64,000 nt of DNA from Neorhodopirellula pilleata (GTDB lineage Bacteria > Planctomycetota > Planctomycetia > Pirellulales > Pirellulaceae): positions 1 through 64,000 of the forward strand of contig NZ_SJPM01000016.1 of NCBI RefSeq assembly GCF_007859915.1, given 5' to 3'. Positions 8,667 to 15,873 of the stretch are shown here, piece after piece (within the stretch, counting starts at the first letter, position 1; the number at the start of each line of letters is the position of its first letter). A model generated the notes under the pieces. It made no database searches, had not been told where the DNA came from, and saw only the letters and a program-made list of their open reading frames with translations. Both the position numbers and the translations under genes were made by a program.

Positions 8667-9155
8667 ATGACAACTGCCAACAAGCCCCAGTTCCAACGCA
8701 ACATTCTGAGTAGTGTCAAGACCGAAAAGGTCACCGATCTGCTTCAGCACAACTTGACCAACCTGATCGACCTCGCGCTGTTGCTCAAGCAAGCCCACTG
8801 GAACGTTTTCGGGTCCAATTTCCGCAGCGTGCATGTGCATCTCGACGAGATCATCGCGACCGTCCGCGATGCGAGCGACGAAGTTGCCGAGCGAATCGCG
8901 ACGTTGGGAATGGCCGCCGACGGACGATCGCGGACGGTTGCCGATGCGACGGAACTGGGTACGTATCCTGACGGGTTCGTTGATGTTGCCAGCACGGTCA
9001 CGCACGTCGCCGATGCCATGAAATCTGCCATCGACGGCTTGCGCAACGCGATCGACAAGCTCGGTGATCTCGACCCCATCAGCGAAGACATGCTGATTGG
9101 CATCTCAGCCCCGCTCGAGAAGCATCTGTGGATGGTGCAGGCTCAAGAGGAATAG
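8667..9155 (+). CDS. dps: Dps-family ferritin-like protein
   Basis: A 162-residue Dps homologue: four-helix-bundle, DNA-protecting mini-ferritin that oxidises Fe2+ with peroxide and stores iron. The inter-subunit ferroxidase residues expected from E. coli Dps are visible: His44 (AHWNVFG), His56, Asp60, Asp71 and Glu75 (SDEVAERI). The ATG at 8667 is preceded by an AGAG-rich stretch and gives the usual Dps length. An aldehyde dehydrogenase and two reductases follow on the same strand, consistent with an oxidative or electrophile stress group, though the 73-base gap leaves co-transcription open. Confidence 0.93.
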   Translation: MTTANKPQFQRNILSSVKTEKVTDLLQHNLTNLIDLALLLKQAHWNVFGSNFRSVHVHLDEIIATVRDASDEVAERIATLGMAADGRSRTVADATELGTYPDGFVDVASTVTHVADAMKSAIDGLRNAIDKLGDLDPISEDMLIGISAPLEKHLWMVQAQEE

Positions 9156-9228
9156 TGAAGCAAATGAACCTCGTGCTGTGTCCACTACCATCAACCGTCA
9201 CCTCTCCAATACCAAAGACCTAAACGCA

Positions 9229-10596
9229 ATGTCTATCGCAACGATCAATCCAGCCACTAACGAAACCGTCCGTCTATTCGAGCCACTACATAAGGACGAC
9301 ATCCGCGAAGCGATCAGTTCTGCAGACGACGCCTACCAGCAGTGGAAGACAACGACCTTTCAGGAACGAAAAGGTTGCCTCAACAAGTTCGCTGAGTTGC
9401 TCCGTGCGGATGAGAACAAATTTGCTCGCTTGATCACGCTCGAAATGGGCAAGCGATTCTCAGAGAGCCAATACGAGATTGAGTACTGCGCCACGATCGC
9501 GGAGTTTTACGCTTCGGGTGCCGAGAACTTTCTCGCCGATCAGCCTTTCGACGTCGACGGTGCCGAAGCTTACATACGCCACGAACCGATTGGTGTGGTG
9601 TTGGGCGTCATGCCATGGAACTTCCCGTTCTACCAAGTCGTTCGCTTCGCAGCCCCCAATATCATGGCTGGCAACACGGTGCTAATGAAGCACGCCGGCA
9701 ACGTACCACAGTGCGCGGTGGCGATCGAAACTCTGTTCGCCGACTGCGGACTTCCCACCGGTGTTTACACCAACTTATTCATTCCTACAGAGTTCGTCGA
9801 AACGATCATCGCGGATGACAGGGTGCGAGGTGTTTCGCTGACCGGTAGCGAGCCTGCCGGAGCTGCTGTTGCCGCGATCGCGGGGAAGCATCTGAAGCGG
9901 AGCGTTTTGGAACTTGGCGGCAATGATCCCTTCATTGTCCTGGAGGATGCTGATATGGAGCTTGCCATCCAGCAGGCGGTGAAGGGGCGAATGGTCAATG
10001 CAGGTCAGTCCTGCGTCGCATCCAAACGATTCATCGTTGTCGAAGAGATCGCAAACGACTTCATTGCCGGAATCACGGAACAAATGGCCGCACTGCAACT
10101 CGGCGATCCGATGGATGCGGACACAACGCTCGGGCCGCTGTCATCCGAAAAAGCCGCAGAAGCGGTTCGGAAACAAGTTCAATCCGCGATCGACGCGGGC
10201 GCAACCGTCGTCCTTGGCGGCGATCGTCCACCGCGAGAAGGCGCGTTTTTCAATCCAACAATCTTGACCGACGTGACATCCGACATGACGACTTTCGATC
10301 AAGAGATTTTTGGTCCAGTGGCGACCGTGTACGTCGTCAAAGACGAACCGGAAGCCATCCAACTTGCCAATCATTCCTCGTACGGACTGGGTGGCTGTGT
10401 CTTCACGCGAGATACCCAGCGTGGTCGCCGCGTTGCTGAACAAATCGAGACAGGCATGATGTTTGTCAACCAGCCCACTAAGTCTCAGGCCGAGCTACCG
10501 TTCGGCGGTATTAAAAACTCTGGTTACGGCCGCGAGTTATCTCATTTAGGAATTCTAGAATTCGTGAACAAGAAACTCATTCATCTTGGCAATTGA
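9229..10596 (+). CDS. NAD(P)-dependent aldehyde dehydrogenase, succinate-semialdehyde type
   Basis: A 455-residue cytoplasmic aldehyde dehydrogenase, the usual length of the succinate-semialdehyde dehydrogenase (GabD/Sad) group. Landmarks: Asn131 in MPWNFPFYQ, Lys154 for cofactor, the SLTGSEPAG turn (203-211), general base Glu228 in LELGGNDP and nucleophile Cys262 in NAGQSCVASK. The oxidised substrate is best described as a short-chain aldehyde, with succinate semialdehyde the family default. The start is an ATG at 9229; a longer open frame overlaps dps and lacks similarity. It ends 47 bases before the Old Yellow Enzyme gene, so the two are probably co-transcribed. Confidence 0.9.
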   Translation: MSIATINPATNETVRLFEPLHKDDIREAISSADDAYQQWKTTTFQERKGCLNKFAELLRADENKFARLITLEMGKRFSESQYEIEYCATIAEFYASGAENFLADQPFDVDGAEAYIRHEPIGVVLGVMPWNFPFYQVVRFAAPNIMAGNTVLMKHAGNVPQCAVAIETLFADCGLPTGVYTNLFIPTEFVETIIADDRVRGVSLTGSEPAGAAVAAIAGKHLKRSVLELGGNDPFIVLEDADMELAIQQAVKGRMVNAGQSCVASKRFIVVEEIANDFIAGITEQMAALQLGDPMDADTTLGPLSSEKAAEAVRKQVQSAIDAGATVVLGGDRPPREGAFFNPTILTDVTSDMTTFDQEIFGPVATVYVVKDEPEAIQLANHSSYGLGGCVFTRDTQRGRRVAEQIETGMMFVNQPTKSQAELPFGGIKNSGYGRELSHLGILEFVNKKLIHLGN

Positions 10597-10643
10597 AGCC
10601 ACCGTTTTGCATATCAATTCACCACAACAACAAAAAGCAAAAA

Positions 10644-11762
10644 ATGAATCCTCACGCACCCAACCTTTTATCCGAACTCCATTGGGACGGATTGACCGCC
10701 AAGAATCGCATCGCAATGTCACCGATGACACGCGGACGCGCTGGCGAAACAATGACCGCCAACGAGTTGATGGCCCAGTACTACGCGCAGCGTGCCTCGG
10801 CTGGCATTCTCATCACCGAAGGCACCTTCATTTCGCAAGAGGCCGTGGGCTGGGTCAATGCCCCTGGCATCTGGACAGAGCAGCAAGGTCAAGCGTGGAC
10901 GCAAGTCGTTGAAGCCGTTCACCAACGCCCAGGCACCGCCTTTTTCATGCAGCTTTGGCACACCGGTCGCGCGTCGCACAGTGACTTTCATTCAGGATCG
11001 GCGCCGGTGGCACCGTCGGCAATCCGACATGAAGGCGACAAGATTCTCACGCCATCAGGCGAGAAGAAGTCGCGCGAAACACCGCGAGCCTTGACGACCG
11101 AAGAGATTCCGCGTCTGGTCGAAGAATACCGATCGGCTGCCGCACGTGCTCAAGCCGCAGGCTTCGACGGTATCGAAATTCACGCGGGCAATGGCTATTT
11201 ATTGGACGAGTTCTTGCAATCGAAGACGAACCATCGAACTGACCAGTATGGTGGCAGTGTGGAAAATCGCTTTCGCCTGTTGCGGGAGGTCATCGAGGCC
11301 TGTCAATCGGTTTATGACATTTCGCGTATCGGTGTTCGCATCTCGCCCAACGGGGCCTTCAATGACATGGGCTCGCCCGACTTCCGCGAAACCTTCCTCT
11401 ACGTGGCTGGGGAACTGAATCAATACAACCTCGCTTGGTTGGACGTTCTGGATGGGCTCGCGTTTGGATTCCATGAACTCGGCGAACCGATCACTTTGAC
11501 CGATATTCGCAAAGTCTATCAAGGTCGCTTGATGGCAAATTGTGGATATGACCGAGATCAAGCAGAGAACGCGATCGCCAACGAGTTGGCCGACTTTGTC
11601 GCATTCGGTCGACCGTTCATCAGCAATCCCGACTTGGTCGAAAGATTTGCGAACGACTGGCCGCTAAACGAAGCGGCGTCCAAGGAAGTTTGGTATTCGC
11701 CTGGCGCCGAGGGCTACACCGATTTCTCAACCTATCAACCGAGTGACGTCAGTTTGGCGTAA
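10644..11762 (+). CDS. Old Yellow Enzyme family alkene reductase
   Basis: A 372-residue FMN-dependent ene-reductase of the OYE/NemA type, reducing activated C=C bonds of enals, enones, maleimides or nitro compounds with NAD(P)H. Visible family features are MSPMTRGRA near the N-terminus, the HTGRAS loop, the His-Asn-Tyr substrate motif HAGNGYLLDEF, YGGSVENRF and the FVAFGRPFISNPDL phosphate-binding region. The ATG at 10644 follows an A-rich leader. With the aldehyde dehydrogenase upstream and a CurA-like reductase downstream, the set suggests detoxification of reactive carbonyls. The physiological substrate is unknown. Confidence 0.92.
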   Translation: MNPHAPNLLSELHWDGLTAKNRIAMSPMTRGRAGETMTANELMAQYYAQRASAGILITEGTFISQEAVGWVNAPGIWTEQQGQAWTQVVEAVHQRPGTAFFMQLWHTGRASHSDFHSGSAPVAPSAIRHEGDKILTPSGEKKSRETPRALTTEEIPRLVEEYRSAAARAQAAGFDGIEIHAGNGYLLDEFLQSKTNHRTDQYGGSVENRFRLLREVIEACQSVYDISRIGVRISPNGAFNDMGSPDFRETFLYVAGELNQYNLAWLDVLDGLAFGFHELGEPITLTDIRKVYQGRLMANCGYDRDQAENAIANELADFVAFGRPFISNPDLVERFANDWPLNEAASKEVWYSPGAEGYTDFSTYQPSDVSLA

Positions 11763-11835
11763 ACGTATTTCATTCCACATATCAGGAGGGCGGCGGGGAG
11801 TGCCTCGAGAACGACTCAAAGTTGCTCGGAAAAAT

Positions 11836-11896
11836 GGTAACCCGACGCGTAAGCGAGGGACTCCACTTCGATCCTTCGCTAACGCGTCGGGTTACC
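11836..11896. repeat. Inverted repeat GGTAACCCGACGCG
   Basis: GGTAACCCGACGCGTAAGCG (from 11836) is mirrored by CGCTAACGCGTCGGGTTACC (to 11896) with a loop of about 20 bases. Only this copy was seen in the window. Confidence 0.7.
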
Positions 11897-11936
11897 AATC
11901 AAGGGCAATTCGTTCTCGCGGCAATATTTCTTGTCG

Positions 11937-11990
11937 CAGTGGACGAGGCAACGAGTCCCAACCTGAAGGACTCGTCGCCTCGTCCACTAC
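11937..11990. repeat. GTAGTGG palindrome, copy 3
   Basis: CAGTGGACGAGGCAACGAGT at the left and ACTCGTCGCCTCGTCCACTA at the right form a near-perfect inverted repeat. Confidence 0.7.
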
Positions 11991-12054
11991 CTTTGCCCGG
12001 TAAATCTGTTCCTACCGCTCGCCTTACAGCCACTCTTTCAAAAGCAAAACTCGC

Positions 12055-13080
12055 ATGACATCTTCTGCCTCACAAGCAACTCAGTCAAAAGAAATTGTTT
12101 TGGCGTCTCGACCCGATGAGATGCCGAAGCCCGAAAATTTCAGAAGCTCCACCGCGACACTCACGCCGATCAATGACGGAGAGTTTTTGGTGAAGAACCA
12201 ATGGATGTCGGTGGATCCCTACATGAGGGGCCGGATGAAAGACGGTGACAGCTACGTCAAGCCCTTTCAGATCGACGAGCCGTTGGAAGGCGGTTGCGTT
12301 GGTGAGGTGGTGGAGTCGCAGAACAGCAAGTTCAACGTCGGTGATATCGTACTGGGCAATTTTGGGTGGCGAGAATACTGGAAATCCAATGGGCACGGCA
12401 CGACGATCGTCGATGCCAAACGAGTGCCGCCTCAAACCTACCTTGGCGTCCTTGGAATGACGGGGATGACCGCATGGGTCGGTCTGAATGTGATTGCAAA
12501 ATTGCAATCGGGCAGCACCGTGTTTGTTTCTGCCGCTTCGGGTGCGGTTGGTTCGATCGTCGTCCAGCTAGCAAAGGCGAAAGGGTGTCGAGTGATCGGA
12601 TCGGCCGGTCATTCGGACAAGATCGCATGGCTTGAAGCCAATACGAAAATTGACGCTGTTATCAACTACAAAGAGACGGATGACTTGTTGCGTGCTTTGT
12701 CGAGTGCGGCACCTGATGGGATTGACGTGTACTTTGACAACGTCGGTGGCGATCACCTGGAAGCGGCGTTGGCGGCCATGAATGACTTTGGGTGCTGTGT
12801 CGAGTGCGGTATGATTTCAACTTACAACGCGAGCGAACCACCCGCGGCACCGCGAAACCTAGCCAACGTCATTGGCAAGCGGATCCGCATGCAAGGGTTT
12901 ATCGTCCGGGATCACATGGACTCGCGAGACGAATTCATCGGCGACATGATACCGCTGATCGATTCGAAGCAAGTTGTGTGGGAAGAATCTGTCGTTGATG
13001 GGATCGAAAACGCACCTGACGCATTTATCGGTCTCTTCAAAGGACACAACCTGGGCAAACAACTCGTCCGCATCGCTTAG
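12055..13080 (+). CDS. NADP-dependent medium-chain reductase (CurA/leukotriene B4 dehydrogenase type)
   Basis: A 341-residue zinc-independent MDR-superfamily oxidoreductase. The MDPY-type feature VDPYMRGRM, the Rossmann dinucleotide site ASGAVGSIVVQLAKAKG and the YFDNVGGDHLEA stretch mark the CurA (curcumin/dihydrocurcumin reductase) and leukotriene B4 12-hydroxydehydrogenase group. It would reduce alpha,beta-unsaturated ketones or aldehydes with NADPH in the cytoplasm. The ATG at 12055 gives a full-length protein. It follows the ene-reductase by 292 repeat-containing bases, so it may have its own promoter. Confidence 0.9.
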   Translation: MTSSASQATQSKEIVLASRPDEMPKPENFRSSTATLTPINDGEFLVKNQWMSVDPYMRGRMKDGDSYVKPFQIDEPLEGGCVGEVVESQNSKFNVGDIVLGNFGWREYWKSNGHGTTIVDAKRVPPQTYLGVLGMTGMTAWVGLNVIAKLQSGSTVFVSAASGAVGSIVVQLAKAKGCRVIGSAGHSDKIAWLEANTKIDAVINYKETDDLLRALSSAAPDGIDVYFDNVGGDHLEAALAAMNDFGCCVECGMISTYNASEPPAAPRNLANVIGKRIRMQGFIVRDHMDSRDEFIGDMIPLIDSKQVVWEESVVDGIENAPDAFIGLFKGHNLGKQLVRIA

Positions 13081-13233
13081 CATCGCAGGGGCTTAAGGCG
13101 CTGACTTCAACATGAGCCGGTGATTCCACATCGCCCACTCGGATTGTTGTGGATGTGAACGCTTAAAGTTGAAGGTGGTTTTCCAAGCGATGCTTGAGCC
13201 AGGCATCGCGTTTACAAAAAGTGAAGCCTTTTT

Positions 13234-13279
13234 TAGTGGATGAGGCCCGTGCTGAAGGACACGTGGCCTCGTCCACTAC
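13234..13279. repeat. GTAGTGG palindrome, copy 4
   Basis: TAGTGGATGAGGCCCGTG at the left is mirrored by CACGTGGCCTCGTCCACTAC at the right. This is the shortest and most diverged copy of the family. Confidence 0.65.
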
Positions 13280-13351
13280 GTCAGATATTGATCCCGCGAT
13301 GCTAAAGCTCGTCGAGGGCAATCATTGACTTTAAAAAAATGGAGCCACTCG

Positions 13352-13735
13352 ATGCCGGACGACTCGGTCGCAGTTGAATTTTTAGGTGGGCCACTGGATG
13401 GAATGATGGAACCAGTTACCGGCGCTCCGGCGGAGTGGATTTCCTGCGTCATCGAGGTAGGAGTCGTCGCTCGCAAGTTGAGCTTTTGGCGTCGTCTATG
13501 GCGTGATGTTTTGGGTAGAAAGGAATGTGCAATAACGCCGATTCGGGCGGCGATCTATCGACGTGACCGACGGCGAGGCAACCGCATCTCTTACTTTCAC
13601 CACAGCTACGCAGTTTTTGACTCCGCAAAACTAAACACGCTCGAAACGTCCTACGATCGCCGTGATATTGTCCCGTCCGCCCGCATCGTTCGCCTCGACC
13701 AACAACCGCTTCACCGAAGCGGCGGCATCGGGTGA
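13352..13735 (+). CDS. Hypothetical protein, 127 residues
   Basis: This protein is not assigned to a family. Its N-terminus contains VEFLGGPLDGMMEPV, resembling a recurring FxGGPLDG opening in short uncharacterised proteins. A basic centre (WRRLWRDVLGRK) is followed by YRRDRRRGNRISYFHHSY. GGAG lies about eight bases before the ATG at 13352; an in-frame TTG start at 13325 is less likely. The last 105 bases overlap the 3' end of the convergent PP2C gene, and that tail is probably just antisense to it. No signal peptide is seen. Confidence 0.5.
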   Translation: MPDDSVAVEFLGGPLDGMMEPVTGAPAEWISCVIEVGVVARKLSFWRRLWRDVLGRKECAITPIRAAIYRRDRRRGNRISYFHHSYAVFDSAKLNTLETSYDRRDIVPSARIVRLDQQPLHRSGGIG

Positions 13736-14509
13736 CGAATTCAACACCGTTGCGATTGCTTCATCGCTGATCATCCCATGCAGACCATCGCTGCACAGCA
13801 GTACCTGATCGCTTGGCCGTAGTCGGTAACGCACGACCTCGGGGCGAACTGCGTGATCTCCGCCACCAACGCAATTCCAAAGAACGTGACTGAACGGAGA
13901 CGTCGCAGCCTCTTCTTGCGTCATGATTTTTTCGTCAACCATTTTTTGAGCAACCGTGTGGTCCGTCGTGATTTGCTTCAGCTCACCATCGCGTGATACA
14001 TAACAACGACTATCGCCGGCGTGAATCACGTACATTCTCGGCCACACGATATAAGCGAGTGTTACCGTAGTCCCCATTGGGTTCGATCCGGATTCCAACT
14101 GACTCCACAGCGCCTTCTGGGCCGAACTCAGACTACGAGAAAGCTCGTCCGTGAAGTCCTCTTCGTTCTGAGCAGAGAGCTTCAGAAACCAGTACATCAT
14201 ATCGAGCACGTAGCGGGCACATACCTGTACCGCAGTACTGCTGGCGATCTCCCCATTGCAATGCCCGCCCATTCCGTCGGCAACGACGAGAAGGTGCCCT
14301 GGCTCTGAACCGTACAACGCATCACAGCTTTCCAGCGGAACGTCGGTCGAGAGAACCGAGAGCTGCCGTTTTAATTCCGCGATCATATAATGATCTTGAT
14401 TCTGGGAACGCTTCCGACCGATTTCGGAAGCTCCACCAAAATCGACTTGGACCACTGCAGAGATCTCATCGCGGTCGAGTCGCGGTATGGGAATCGTCGT
14501 GTCACTCAT
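13631..14509 (-). CDS. PP2C-family serine/threonine phosphatase
   Basis: A 292-residue soluble metal-dependent phosphatase (PPM/PP2C). The metal-binding signatures are present: Asp39 in QNQDHYMI, VVADGMGGHCNGE, CSDGLHGMISDE and the final DNITAIVGRF. Such enzymes dephosphorylate Ser/Thr on proteins and usually oppose Hanks-type kinases or act in stress-signalling switches. It is the third gene of a minus-strand set, 33 bases after the GlsB-type gene, so it may control the envelope-stress response those genes suggest. Its substrate is unknown. Confidence 0.92.
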   Translation of the reverse strand: MSDTTIPIPRLDRDEISAVVQVDFGGASEIGRKRSQNQDHYMIAELKRQLSVLSTDVPLESCDALYGSEPGHLLVVADGMGGHCNGEIASSTAVQVCARYVLDMMYWFLKLSAQNEEDFTDELSRSLSSAQKALWSQLESGSNPMGTTVTLAYIVWPRMYVIHAGDSRCYVSRDGELKQITTDHTVAQKMVDEKIMTQEEAATSPFSHVLWNCVGGGDHAVRPEVVRYRLRPSDQVLLCSDGLHGMISDEAIATVLNSSPDAAASVKRLLVEANDAGGRDNITAIVGRFERV

Positions 14510-14542
14510 ACGGCGTCAAATCCGAACAAAGGCCTTGTAACT

Positions 14543-14806
14543 TCACGCTGCAATTCGACCGCGCCGAATTTGAAGAGCCAATAAAATCACCGCCCCGATG
14601 ATAGAACCAATCCAACCGCTCGACTGGATCAGGGAGCCACCGACGATGAAGAATCCGATCAGCCCCCCAATAAATGACCCAGCGACTCCCAAAAGCATCG
14701 TACGGAAGAATCCCAACGGCTGAGTGCCCGGCATGAGAGCACGGGCGATCAAGCCGACAACGAATCCGAAAACTATCCAACCAATCAACCAAAACATGGT
14801 GTCCAT
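14543..14806 (-). CDS. GlsB/YeaQ/YmgE-family stress membrane protein
   Basis: An 87-residue protein with three hydrophobic helices and glycine motifs (WIVFGFVVGLIARALMPG, GVAGSFIGGLIGFF, GWIGSIIGAVILLAL), typical of the transglycosylase-associated GlsB/YeaQ family. Members are small inner-membrane proteins induced by general stress; the molecular role is unsettled. Two ATGs compete (14806 and 14797); a GAGG sits about nine bases before the second, so the protein may begin MFWLIG. It lies 23 bases after the 152-residue protein gene and 33 before the PP2C gene. Confidence 0.88.
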   Translation of the reverse strand: MDTMFWLIGWIVFGFVVGLIARALMPGTQPLGFFRTMLLGVAGSFIGGLIGFFIVGGSLIQSSGWIGSIIGAVILLALQIRRGRIAA

Positions 14807-14829
14807 CCTCTTTCAAGTTGGCGAGATAA

Positions 14830-15288
14830 CTAGCGGGCCCATCGGTCTGGGAGATAGTCGTACAAAGACACACGCGATGGCTCTTGACGTGATCTGTAGT
14901 ATGCAACCGTTCCGAGAATGCCAAGCGCCAGTCCGGCGACGAAAACGACTCCCGACGTCGTCATGGGGTGCTCATCGGCTTCGTATCGGGCGCGCTCATA
15001 TGCCGAGTGAATCGGCTCGGTCACGTTTTCTGCGATCGCCGAAAAACGTTCGGTGAAACCGCCCTCGGGTGCAAACTCCATAACGACGGATTTAATTTCG
15101 TCGAGTGACGTATCGGTGAACTCTTTTAGGAAACTGACCATGGAATCGACTTTGCATGGCAAGTCTTTCAATTCGCCTTCGCTGATGTGGGGCCAACGCT
15201 TTTGGACCGCGTTACAAACGCGTGCCCAAGACTCGCTAGTCCAGGTTTCGGTCGAAGTTTCTTTTACGGTATGAGCCGCTTGAGACAT
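14830..15288 (-). CDS. Helical stress-associated membrane-anchored protein (CsbD-like features)
   Basis: A 152-residue protein starting at the ATG at 15288, which follows a strong Shine-Dalgarno (AAGGAGG) about six bases upstream. Residues about 20-100 are predicted helical; WPHISEGELKDL resembles the core of CsbD-type stress proteins, but I am not sure of family membership. Residues about 115-133 (GVVFVAGLALGILGTVAYY) form one membrane helix, followed by a short polar tail. The topology resembles ElaB/YqjD-like tail-anchored proteins. It heads a likely operon with the GlsB-type and PP2C genes. Confidence 0.75.
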   Translation of the reverse strand: MSQAAHTVKETSTETWTSESWARVCNAVQKRWPHISEGELKDLPCKVDSMVSFLKEFTDTSLDEIKSVVMEFAPEGGFTERFSAIAENVTEPIHSAYERARYEADEHPMTTSGVVFVAGLALGILGTVAYYRSRQEPSRVSLYDYLPDRWAR

Positions 15289-15873
15289 TTCAGTCCTCCT
15301 TGGAAGGTTTACAATCAACGATCGCCGCTCAAAAGAATTCTTGAGCGGCGGTGATCTTAAACATCGGCTTACGCAATCCGCGTACCGAAACTCTAATGTT
15401 TTACCGGTAGCAAAAGGCGTCAGCGGTTCCCGATGGCCGTCGCTTTCTTCGTACCCCACAACTCCGCTGTTTTTGTTTCGGGCCGAAGGCCGAGCCGTTT
15501 ACCTAGTGTCGCGAGAACGAATTGCCCTGGCTTGGTAGCCCGTCGCGGTAGTTTTAATGTTGCGATTTTTGATTAAGGGGTGAAGCCTGTTCATTTGCCT
15601 AGCCTATTCCATCGGGGCTGGGGTTCGGAAAACAACGGAATTGGTAGGGACAACGGCCCGACAGTTTGAATGCTCCAAATCGACGCGAACAAAAATGGTC
15701 GGACCTACGGCCCTTGCGAACAAACACAACGCTTTCCCAGCCCGTTGGGCTGGGCTAGGTAAATTACTGGGCATTCGGCCCGGAAGAGAAACAAAATCGC
15801 AACTTCAAGAGCTACGCGTCGGCTTGTCAAGCCAGGTCAATTTGTGCTCGCGGCACTCGGAAGCATCACACGA
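15289..15873. other. Intergenic region holding the second MITE-like element
   Basis: I see no gene. The promoter side of the stress operon lies next to 15289. Most of the rest is the repeat at 15554-15808, with a fragment of related repeat (GGGCCGAAGGCCGAGCCG) at about 15480-15500. Confidence 0.6.
15554..15808. repeat. MITE-like dispersed repeat, copy B (about 255 bp)
   Basis: It has the same block order as copy A at 2838-3090. A TTAATGTTGCGATTTT end is mirrored by AAAATCGCAACTTCAA. It shares 'gcctagcc', 'acaacggcccgacagttt', 'cccagcccgttgggctggg' and 'cattcggcccggaag' blocks in the same order. There is no coding capacity for a transposase. Confidence 0.75.

Larger units (their letters stand above)
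11763..12054. other. Intergenic region with two inverted repeats
   Basis: I see no gene. It carries a 61-bp inverted repeat (11836-11896) and GTAGTGG palindrome copy 3 (11937-11990), and then the leader of the CurA-like gene. Confidence 0.6.
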
